Both the position numbers and the translations under genes were made by a program. The notes beneath the pieces were generated by a model. It was not told where the DNA came from and searched no databases. It was given only the letters and a program-made list of their open reading frames with translations. A stretch of DNA of 8,857 bases from Gammaproteobacteria bacterium. Lineage in GTDB: Bacteria; Pseudomonadota; Gammaproteobacteria; Pseudomonadales; Pseudohongiellaceae. How positions within the stretch are numbered: the stretch's first letter is position 1; every line of letters begins with the position of its first letter. Shown here piece after piece: positions 1-6,172 of the stretch. The stretch lies in the NCBI GenBank assembly GCA_007571115.1, contig RKSA01000151.1:1-8857 (forward strand), given 5' to 3'.

Positions 1-7
1 GCGACTG

Positions 8-1375
8 ATGGCGAGGCGAGTTGCGATCATCGGTGCCGGAATCGCTGGCCTTGGCGCTGCCTGGGCCCTGCATCGCAGTGGCGAGCGGTTCGACTTTCGC
101 GTGTTCGAGGCCCAGGACCGGCTCGGCGGCAATGCCGTGACGGTGCGCATGCCCCAGGACGACGGCAGCGAGATCCCTTTCGACATTTCCGTCACCGCGT
201 GCATCCCCTCGGTGTACCACCACATCGTGCTGTTCAGCGAGGCCCAGGGAATCGACCTGCGCGAAACGAGCTTCAGCTATAGCGTCAAGTATGGCAACGA
301 GCTCTACGCCCATGATTTCGACTCCGCGCTGCGGCGCCAGCTCGAGCCCGAGATCAAGCGCTTCCAGCGCCTGCTGCGGCGCCTGCAGTGGTTTGGCCGG
401 CTCAATCACACGCGCTCGCTGCTGCTCAATGCGCTCAACCCGTTCAACTATCTGAGCATGGCGACGGTGCTCAATTTCGGCCGCTTCTCCGGGGATTTCC
501 GCTACAAGATTCTCAAGCCGATGTTCGTCAACTTCCTCATGGCGACCAATGTGTTCGACATGCCGGCTTCGCTGTTCTGCCGCTACCTCGAGTTCTTCGA
601 CATCGAGCGCGCCACGCCGATGCGAACCTGGGAAGGCGGAACCGAACGAATCTATCAGGCCCTCGCTGGGGAATTCCGCGAGAAGATCGCCCTCGGCCGC
701 GCGGTGCGCAAGGTGGTTCGCAGCAAGTCCGGCGTCGTCGTCGAGGACGAGGCCGGCAACAGCGAAAGCTTCGACGACGTGATTTTCGCCTGCAATGCCA
801 ACCAGACCTTCATGGCCCTCGACCAGCCTTCGCTGCTCGAGTCCTGGCTGCTTTCCTCGGTGCGTTACGAAAGCGAGCTGCACAACCACGTGCTCGCGCA
901 TTCGGATTGCTCGGTGCTGCCGGACAACGTAGTCAAGGCCCTCGAGACGCGCAGCAACCACATCGAGCACTACGGCGCCAGGCCCGACAACTACGAGATC
1001 ACCTACATCATGCACAACCAGCAGCCCTGGGCAAAACGCTCGGACAAGCCCTGCCTGGCAACGTACAACCCGATCCACCCGATCGACCCGGCCAAGGTCG
1101 TGTTCCGCCACTGGTTCCAGCACGTCGTGCATGACGTCAAGCATTTCATCCTGCTCGTGCCGCTATTCGCGCTGATCCAGGGCCGCAGGCGAGCCTGGCA
1201 CTGCGGGGCGCACACCCTCATCAACAGCCAGGAGACGTGCTTCGTCACGGGCCTCGCCGCAGCACGGCAACTCGGCGCCGACTACCCTTTCGCGGACGCC
1301 GAAGCGCGCAAGTGGTTCAACTTCTACGGCCGCCTGATGTTCGGCCCGCGATTCCGCAAGTCCAAGAAGCGCTGA
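8..1375 (+). CDS. FAD/NAD(P)-binding oxidoreductase, amine-oxidase superfamily (COG2907-like)
   Basis: The 455-residue protein opens with a Rossmann dinucleotide-binding motif, GAGIAG at residues 9-14, followed by an acidic strand end (VFEAQ, 32-36) and a GG pair (40-41). This is the standard FAD-binding N-terminus of flavin amine oxidases, phytoene desaturases and COG2907 proteins. A WEGG segment (208-211) and a late conserved block (WHCGAH, 397-402, then ETCFVTGLAAARQLG) fit the C-terminal FAD-contact region that includes the tail helix. Length is normal for the family. The substrate cannot be read from the sequence. COG2907 members often sit beside cyclopropane-fatty-acid or desaturase genes, so a lipid substrate is possible, but that is inference. 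The ATG overlaps a TGA at 6-8 (TGATG), which suggests translational coupling to an upstream gene outside the window. The gene ends 68 nt before phoR on the same strand. Confidence is high for the superfamily and low for the role. Confidence 0.85.
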   Translation: MARRVAIIGAGIAGLGAAWALHRSGERFDFRVFEAQDRLGGNAVTVRMPQDDGSEIPFDISVTACIPSVYHHIVLFSEAQGIDLRETSFSYSVKYGNELYAHDFDSALRRQLEPEIKRFQRLLRRLQWFGRLNHTRSLLLNALNPFNYLSMATVLNFGRFSGDFRYKILKPMFVNFLMATNVFDMPASLFCRYLEFFDIERATPMRTWEGGTERIYQALAGEFREKIALGRAVRKVVRSKSGVVVEDEAGNSESFDDVIFACNANQTFMALDQPSLLESWLLSSVRYESELHNHVLAHSDCSVLPDNVVKALETRSNHIEHYGARPDNYEITYIMHNQQPWAKRSDKPCLATYNPIHPIDPAKVVFRHWFQHVVHDVKHFILLVPLFALIQGRRRAWHCGAHTLINSQETCFVTGLAAARQLGADYPFADAEARKWFNFYGRLMFGPRFRKSKKR

Positions 1376-1443
1376 GAATCGAAAGACGCGAACAAAGCCG
1401 CTCGATGTTCCGTGGTACGATTTAACGAACTGTTGCGGATGGG
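1376..1443 (+). other. Intergenic gap before phoR, no clear signal
   Basis: This 68-nt stretch separates the flavoprotein stop from the phoR GTG. I see no stem-loop with a U-tract and no Pho-box-like direct repeat (CTGTCAT type). TACGAT at 1416-1421 is a weak -10 candidate, but it has no convincing -35 at the right distance. phoR may therefore be read through from upstream or use a promoter I cannot recognise. Confidence 0.5.
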
Positions 1444-2826
1444 GTGCCGGGCTTGCATTACTGGCGCGAGGAATTGCTGCGGCTGCTGGCCGTTCTCGGC
1501 TTGGCGGCGCTGGCTGGCTGGCTCGCTGGCGATATTGCCCTCGGCCTGCTCGGCGGCGTCAGCGGCTATCTGGCGATCCACTACTGGAGGCTCGGAAGGC
1601 TGCGCCGCTGGGTGCAGGGAAACCCTTCGGTGAGCAATGCCGAGCCTCCCGAATCCTTCGGCCTCTGGGGCGAGGTGTTCGACGGCATCTACCAGCTCGG
1701 GCGCCAGGAGCAGAAAGCCCGGGACTACCTGGAACGCATCATCACCAAGGCCCAGGAATCGTCTGCGGCGCTGGAAATCGCGGTAACGATGATCGACGCG
1801 CAAGACTGCCTCGTCTGGTGGAATCTCGCTGCGGCAAAGTTGCTCGGCTTCCAGAATCCGCAGGATCTGGGCCGCCCGGTGACGAATCTGGTGCGCGACC
1901 CTCGCTTCGCGCAATACTTCCACGACGCCGACTACGAAGAGCCGCTGAAACTGTCGGTGCCGGGAGACCAGTCGCGAACGCTCGAGTTCGAGCTCGCGCT
2001 GTTCGGCAAGCAGGAACGGCTGATGATCGTGCGCGACGTCACCCGGGTGCACCGGATGGAGTTGATGCGCGAGGACTTCGTCGGCAACGTCTCCCACGAG
2101 CTCGGCACACCGCTCACCGTGATCAAGGGCTATCTCGAGACGATTACCGACAACGTCGAGGATCTCGGGCAGCAATGGCACAAGCCGCTAGCGCAAATGT
2201 TGCAACAGGCGACTCGCATGGAAAACATCGTCCGCGACCTGCTGACCCTGACCGCCCTGGAAACGAGGGCGGTGAAGAAGCGGCGACAGAAGCCTTTCAA
2301 CCTGGCGCGCCTGATCGACGAAATCGAGCAGGACACGAAGCAGATCCATCATGCCAAGGAGCACGAAATCAGCCATCACTGCGATGCCGAACTGGAAATC
2401 ATCGGCGATCGTTCGGAGCTCTATAGCGCCCTTTCCAACCTCGTGCAGAACGCCGCCAAATACACCCCCGCCGGCGGCGCCATCCGCATCGAGGCCGAGT
2501 GCGACGAGGCTCGCGAGGCTTTCGAGATCCGCGTGGTCGACAACGGCATCGGCATCGATGAACAGCATATCCCGCGCCTGACCGAACGGTTCTACCGGGT
2601 CGACGTGAGCCGTTCGTCGGAAACCGGAGGCACCGGGCTCGGGCTTGCCATCGTCAAGCACATCCTGATGCGGCACGACGCCGAACTGCACGTCTCAAGC
2701 GAATCGGGCCAGGGCAGCGTCTTCACCTGCCGGTTTCCGCTGGAGCGAATCCGCGGCAACGAGCAATCCCCGCTTGCCGTCCAGGCGCCATTCCCCGATC
2801 AGCCGCCGCGCCTCAACGTGCATTGA
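1444..2826 (+). CDS. phoR: Phosphate regulon sensor histidine kinase PhoR
   Basis: PhoR autophosphorylates and transfers phosphate to the response regulator PhoB when phosphate is scarce. It acts at the inner membrane. The 460-residue protein has two short hydrophobic segments (about 11-27 and 30-48) with almost no periplasmic loop, as in PhoR. A linker and PAS domain follow (about 95-200), then the HisKA H-box with phospho-acceptor H218 in SHELGTPLT. The ATPase domain has the N-box (NLVQNAAKYTP, 332-342), G1 (DNGIGI, 366-371), F-box (RFYRVD, 382-387) and G2 (GGTGLGLAIVKHI, 395-407). About 25 residues after the last strand form a proline-rich tail. GTG at 1444 is the first start after an in-frame TAA at 1423-1425; its Shine-Dalgarno is poor, and TTG at 1453 is an alternative. 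The H-box has Gly where Arg is usual (HELRTPL). phoB is not adjacent. The neighbouring convergent pst-phoU operon supports the assignment. Confidence 0.93.
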   Translation: MPGLHYWREELLRLLAVLGLAALAGWLAGDIALGLLGGVSGYLAIHYWRLGRLRRWVQGNPSVSNAEPPESFGLWGEVFDGIYQLGRQEQKARDYLERIITKAQESSAALEIAVTMIDAQDCLVWWNLAAAKLLGFQNPQDLGRPVTNLVRDPRFAQYFHDADYEEPLKLSVPGDQSRTLEFELALFGKQERLMIVRDVTRVHRMELMREDFVGNVSHELGTPLTVIKGYLETITDNVEDLGQQWHKPLAQMLQQATRMENIVRDLLTLTALETRAVKKRRQKPFNLARLIDEIEQDTKQIHHAKEHEISHHCDAELEIIGDRSELYSALSNLVQNAAKYTPAGGAIRIEAECDEAREAFEIRVVDNGIGIDEQHIPRLTERFYRVDVSRSSETGGTGLGLAIVKHILMRHDAELHVSSESGQGSVFTCRFPLERIRGNEQSPLAVQAPFPDQPPRLNVH

Positions 2827-2840
2827 GGCCGCCCCTCCCC

Positions 2841-2910
2841 TTTTCGCGACTATTTGCGGCTATTTCCGGCTATTTTCTGTTATTTTCGGCTATTCTCGAC
2901 TATTTTCCTG
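2841..2910. repeat. Seven-unit 10-bp tandem repeat between phoR and phoU
   Basis: Decamers align exactly in register at 2841, 2851, 2861, 2871, 2881, 2891 and 2901, with consensus TATTTTCGGC. The first unit (TTTTCGCGAC) and the last (TATTTTCCTG) are the most degenerate. The array fills most of the 73-nt convergent gap and ends over the phoU stop codon (TAG at 2900-2902 on the - strand). Read on the - strand, most units contain TAG, so the 10-bp period closes more than one frame. The AT tracts recur about once per helical turn, a pattern known to curve DNA. I see no hairpin followed by a U-run, so a classical intrinsic terminator is not supported. Confidence 0.85.
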
Positions 2911-3652
2911 GCTGTTTCCCCGACCGTTTCCCCGACCCTTTTCCTGGTCGTTTCCTCGAGAGAAAGTCGCCCCGGTCGACGTTCACTCCGATGACCATGT
3001 AGGCGACGTGCTCGGAAATGTTCTCGGCATGATCGCCGATCCGTTCGAGGGAGCGAAACGCCCAAAGCACGATCAGCGCGACGCTGACGTTTTCGGGATT
3101 TTGCATCATGTGGGCAATCACCGAGCGAATCGCGCCGTGGTATTCGGTATCGGCCTCGAGATCTTCGCTAACGATCAGCGCAGCGGCTTCGGCATCCATT
3201 CGCGCGAAGGCGTCGAGGGCCTGCTTGAGCATCGCGAGCATGCGATCTCCCATCTGATGGAATTCGCCAAGATCGACGGGATCCTCTCCCTCCTCGGCGA
3301 GGCGCATGGCGCTGCGAGCGATTCGCGCTGCCTCGTCGCCGATTCGTTCGAGATCCCGCACCGCCTTGATGATCGCGAGCACCAGGCGCAGGTCGCCAGC
3401 GGCTGGCTGGCGCCTGGCGATGATCAGGCTGCATTCGGTATCGATCTCGCGTTCGAGCCGATTGATCTCGCTGTCCTGCTCGATGACCCGCTGCGCGAGC
3501 TGGCTGTCGTGCTCGGCAACCGAGCGCAGGGCGTCGGCGAGGTGCTTTTCCACCTGCCCTCCCATGCGCAGCATGCGCGTGCGGACCTGCTCGAGTTCCT
3601 GGCTGAACTGGCGCGAGATATGCTCGCCAGCCTCGTTTGCCGATGGCGCCAT
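2900..3652 (-). CDS. phoU: Phosphate transport system regulator PhoU
   Basis: PhoU is a cytoplasmic, mostly helical dimer that links the Pst transporter to PhoR and represses the Pho regulon when phosphate is plentiful. The protein has the two tandem PhoU repeats: each carries an E/DLERIGD motif (DLERIGDEA and SLERIGDHA), a metal-site signature. The N-terminus HISRQFSQELEQVRTRMLRMGG matches the usual family start. I place the start at 3652 because GGAGG at 3659-3663 lies 6 nt upstream. An in-frame ATG at 3679 would add nine residues and overlap pstB, but it has no Shine-Dalgarno. The 250-residue product slightly exceeds the usual length (about 240) because of a repeat-encoded Lys/Gly tail (residues 235-250: RPGK, GSGK, RSGK, QPGK). 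It is the last gene of the operon, 19 nt after pstB, and is convergent with phoR. Confidence 0.95.
   Translation of the reverse strand: MAPSANEAGEHISRQFSQELEQVRTRMLRMGGQVEKHLADALRSVAEHDSQLAQRVIEQDSEINRLEREIDTECSLIIARRQPAAGDLRLVLAIIKAVRDLERIGDEAARIARSAMRLAEEGEDPVDLGEFHQMGDRMLAMLKQALDAFARMDAEAAALIVSEDLEADTEYHGAIRSVIAHMMQNPENVSVALIVLWAFRSLERIGDHAENISEHVAYMVIGVNVDRGDFLSRKRPGKGSGKRSGKQPGK
2903..2950 (-). repeat. Four 12-bp repeats encoding the PhoU C-terminal tail
   Basis: Units are 2903-2914, 2915-2926, 2927-2938 and 2939-2950. On the - strand they encode, in order, RPGK, GSGK, RSGK and QPGK, immediately before the phoU stop. The outer two share TTTTCCTGG and the inner two share TTTCCCCGACC on the + strand, giving an A-B-B-A pattern. 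The 12-bp period preserves reading frame, unlike the 10-bp array that begins at the stop codon. A partial copy (SRK) lies just upstream in phoU. Confidence 0.85.
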
Positions 3653-3658
3653 GCCATG

Positions 3659-3663
3659 CCTCC
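3659..3663 (-). promoter_or_regulatory. Shine-Dalgarno deciding the phoU start
   Basis: On the - strand the pentamer GGAGG is followed by a 6-nt spacer (CATGGC) and the ATG at 3652-3650. It lies inside the short pstB-phoU gap. An out-of-frame ATG within the spacer (3657-3655) is only 1 nt from the GGAGG and is unlikely to be used. Confidence 0.7.
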
Positions 3664-3671
3664 GGGTCGGT

Positions 3672-4484
3672 TCAGCCATAGCGGCCGGTGATGTAGTCTT
3701 CGGTCTGCCGCTTCAACGGGTTGGTGAAGATCCTCGCGGTGGAGTCGAACTCGATCATGTTGCCCATGTAGAGGAAGGCGGTATAGTCCGAAACGCGTGC
3801 CGCCTGTTGCAGGTTGTGCGTCACGATGACGATGGTGTAGCTCTTTTTCAGCTCGCTGATCAGCTCCTCGATCTTCAAGGTCGAAATCGGGTCGAGGGCC
3901 GAGGCGGACTCGTCGAGCAGCAGCACCTCGGGCTCGACTGCGAGCGTTCGCGCGATGACGAGCCGTTGCTGCTGGCCCCCGGAAAGCTCGAGTGCGCTCC
4001 TGTGCAGCCGGTCCTTGACTTCGTCCCAGAGCGCTGCGGCCTGCAAGGACTCCTGGACGGTCTCGTCGAGCCGCCGCCGCGAATTGACGCCGCGGATGCG
4101 CAGGCCGAAAGCGACGTTTTCGTACACCGACATGGGAAAGGGATTCGGTTTCTGGAACACCATGCCGACGCGGCGACGCAATTCGGTGACATCGATCTTG
4201 GGCGAATAGATGTTGCGTCCGTCGAGCTCGATGCGCCCCTTGATGACGCAGCCCTCGATCAGGTCGTTGAGGCGGTTGAAACAGCGCAGCAGGCTCGTCT
4301 TGCCGCAGCCGCTCGGACCAATCAGCGCGGTGACGCGCTGCTGCGGAATCGTCAGCCTGATGTTCTTCAAGACGCGCTTGTTGTTGGCATAGCGCAGGTT
4401 CAGGCGGCGCACATCGAGACAGGGCTCGGGAACCGCAGCCGAAGGCGAAGCGAAAAGCTCGTCGCTTGCCCGATTCATGTCCAT
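3672..4484 (-). CDS. pstB: Phosphate ABC transporter ATP-binding protein PstB
   Basis: PstB hydrolyses ATP to drive phosphate import through PstC-PstA at the cytoplasmic face of the inner membrane. The 270-residue protein has Walker A GPSGCGKT (56-63), Q-loop Q111 in FQKPNPFP, the ABC signature LSGGQQQRL (167-174), Walker B VLLLDE (187-192), D-loop SALDP (195-199) and switch His223 in VTHN. FQKPNPFP, HNLQQAARVSDYTAFLY and the ending TEDYITGRYG are hallmarks of PstB as opposed to other importers. The residue after the catalytic Glu192 is Ser, where Pro (DEP) is usual. The start is ATG 4484; the in-frame ATG at 4478 makes an ATGA overlap with the pstA stop and is an equally good choice. It lies between pstA and phoU in the operon. 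Confidence 0.97.
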   Translation of the reverse strand: MDMNRASDELFASPSAAVPEPCLDVRRLNLRYANNKRVLKNIRLTIPQQRVTALIGPSGCGKTSLLRCFNRLNDLIEGCVIKGRIELDGRNIYSPKIDVTELRRRVGMVFQKPNPFPMSVYENVAFGLRIRGVNSRRRLDETVQESLQAAALWDEVKDRLHRSALELSGGQQQRLVIARTLAVEPEVLLLDESASALDPISTLKIEELISELKKSYTIVIVTHNLQQAARVSDYTAFLYMGNMIEFDSTARIFTNPLKRQTEDYITGRYG

Positions 4485-6172
4485 GCTCTGGAATCGATCG
4501 CTCGATAATGCTCGCGAAGCCGGTCACGCAACACCACGGCGCTGAGATTGAGGCCGATCACGACCGCCACGAGCAGGAACGCGGTCGCGAAAGCCTGGGG
4601 CATTGCCGCCTCGACATTGGGGCTCTGCATCGCCAGATCGTAGACATGATAGCCAAGATGCATGAATTGCTGATCGAGATGCAAGTAGGGAAACTCGCTG
4701 TCTAGCGGAGGTGCTGGCGCGAGCTTGACGACTCCCACGAGCATCAGCGGCGCGACCTCGCCGGCGGCCCGGGCCACCGCGAGGATCAGGCCAGTCAGCA
4801 TCGATGGCCGCGCCAGTGGCAGGACGACCCGCCATAGCGTCTCGAGCTGGGTCGCGCCGAGCGCGAGACTGCCCTCGCGCAGGGATGCCGGGATGTTGGC
4901 GAGGCCTTCCTCGGTGGCGACGATCACCACGGGCAAGGTCAGCAAAGCGAGGGTCAGCGAGGCCCAAAGCAGTCCGGGAGTGCCGAAGGTCGGTGCCGGC
5001 AACGCTTCCTGATGGAAAAGCTGGTCGATCTCGCCGCCGGCGAGGTAGATGAAAAAGCCGAGGCCAAACATTCCGTAGACGATCGAGGGAACTCCGGCGA
5101 GATTGTTCACGGCAACGCGGATGGCGCTGGTGAACCAGCCGCGCGGCGCGTATTCGCTCAGGTAGACCGCTGCAACGACGCCGAGGGGCGTGACGATCAC
5201 GGACATCAGCAGCACCATCATGGCGGTGCCATAGATCGCCGGCAGCAGGCCGCCTTCGATATTCGAGTCACGCGGCGCGGCGCTGAGAAATTCGCCAATT
5301 CGCTCGACGTAGATGCCGACGGCTTGCAGCCAGTTCAAGTCGTTGGGCCGATAGGCGCGAACGATATCGGCGACGGGCAATTCGACCTCGCTGCCATCGG
5401 CGATGCGGAACAGCGCCGCATCGCGTTGAATCTGCCGACGCAGCCCGAGCAGGCGCAGGCGGATTTCGCCGTATTGCCGATCAAATGCCTCGCGTTGCCG
5501 GGTGATTTGGCGCAGTTCCACAGCCGGTTCGCCACCACCGAGTTGCAGCCGACGCTCGCGCAGGCGCAGCTCCTCCATGCCGGAATTGATCTCGGCGATC
5601 GTTGATCGCTCGATCTGTTCGAGCTCGCGCCGCAGCTCCGCAGCGCGGTCGAGCCGCTGCCCGAGCTCGCGCCAGAGTGCCTCGTGATCTTCCGCTGCAG
5701 CAACTTCGGCGACTCGCGTTCCATCTTGCACGATTCCGCTCAGATAGCCGTAGAGATTGCCCCATTCGCGGCGTTCCACCGTCGCGAGCTGGGCAGGATA
5801 GTCGACGTTTTCGAGCAGAGCGGGGACGACCCAGACGAAATCGCTATCAAGCAGGTCGCGGTTGCCGAGCTTGAGCAATTGCCGCTCGATGCCAGCGACC
5901 GATTCGCTCGCCGCGACCTCGCCGATCACCGCTAGCGGCGGCGCGCTTGCAGTGGAGACTGCCTCGAGCACGGGTTTCGGCCAGAAATGCCCCAGACCCC
6001 GGGCGCCGAGCAGCAACAGCAGGCCGAGAGTCACGAGCAGGCAAAACGTCACGGCACCAGCGCTGAGCCAGATCCACGGCGTTCCGCCATGCAGCCAGCG
6101 GGCGATTTCCGCCTTCATTGCCTTCATTGCCTTCGTTGCCTTCGTTGCCTTCATCACTTTCATCCCGCTCAT
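4475..6172 (-). CDS. pstA: Phosphate ABC transporter permease PstA, long form with periplasmic insert
   Basis: PstA is one of the two inner-membrane subunits of the phosphate channel. This 565-residue version is about twice the length of E. coli PstA. A Lys-rich repeat N-terminus (residues 4-21) precedes the first membrane helix (about 33-57). A predicted periplasmic domain (about 58-305) follows, with a strongly charged heptad-like stretch at about 165-250 that looks like a coiled coil. It corresponds to the N-terminal domain known in long PstA proteins (DUF3333 type). The permease core (about 310-555) has five or so further helices and an EAA loop with EEGLANIP, REGSLALGAT and RVVLP (about 421-452) that docks with PstB. 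The conserved PSIVYGMFGLGFF segment (362-374) is typical of PstA. ATG 6172 overlaps the pstC TGA by four bases (ATGA), favouring coupled translation. Internal ATGs at 6163 and 6154 are possible starts. Confidence 0.95.
   Translation of the reverse strand: MSGMKVMKATKATKAMKAMKAEIARWLHGGTPWIWLSAGAVTFCLLVTLGLLLLLGARGLGHFWPKPVLEAVSTASAPPLAVIGEVAASESVAGIERQLLKLGNRDLLDSDFVWVVPALLENVDYPAQLATVERREWGNLYGYLSGIVQDGTRVAEVAAAEDHEALWRELGQRLDRAAELRRELEQIERSTIAEINSGMEELRLRERRLQLGGGEPAVELRQITRQREAFDRQYGEIRLRLLGLRRQIQRDAALFRIADGSEVELPVADIVRAYRPNDLNWLQAVGIYVERIGEFLSAAPRDSNIEGGLLPAIYGTAMMVLLMSVIVTPLGVVAAVYLSEYAPRGWFTSAIRVAVNNLAGVPSIVYGMFGLGFFIYLAGGEIDQLFHQEALPAPTFGTPGLLWASLTLALLTLPVVIVATEEGLANIPASLREGSLALGATQLETLWRVVLPLARPSMLTGLILAVARAAGEVAPLMLVGVVKLAPAPPLDSEFPYLHLDQQFMHLGYHVYDLAMQSPNVEAAMPQAFATAFLLVAVVIGLNLSAVVLRDRLREHYRAIDSRAWT
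6110..6163 (-). repeat. Six 9-bp units encoding (M/T)-K-A at the PstA N-terminus
   Basis: Read on the - strand from 6163, the units encode MKV, MKA, TKA, TKA, MKA and MKA (PstA residues 4-21). The last five are nearly identical 9-mers (ATGAAGGCA or ACGAAGGCA); the first is degenerate. The 9-bp period keeps the frame, so unit gain or loss would change tract length but not disrupt PstA. The encoded tract is basic and sits on the cytoplasmic side of the first membrane helix. Confidence 0.85.

Noticed and set aside
1376..1443. Pho box upstream of phoR
   Set aside because: No pair of CTGTCAT-like direct repeats at 11-bp spacing is present in the gap.
1324..2181. - strand open frame of 285 codons opposite phoR
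   Set aside because: It overlaps the PAS and H-box coding region of phoR in antisense; the product is His/Arg-rich with no domain.
2827..2899. Intrinsic terminator between phoR and phoU
   Set aside because: T-runs exist in the repeats, but I could not find a GC-rich stem directly before one on either strand.
2841..2950. CRISPR array or plasmid-type replication iterons
   Set aside because: Units are 10-12 bp with no spacers, so this is not CRISPR. No rep gene or DnaA-box cluster is nearby, so an origin is not supported.
2774..3691. Long + strand open frame opposite phoU (305 codons)
   Set aside because: It lies almost wholly antisense to phoU, which has full family motifs. Its translation through the repeats is low-complexity (Phe/Pro/Arg) and it resembles no family. 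GC-rich codon use opens such shadow frames.
3306..4508. Long + strand open frame opposite pstB and phoU (400 codons)
   Set aside because: It is antisense to clear pstB and phoU coding sequence, starts mid-gene, and shows no recognisable domain.
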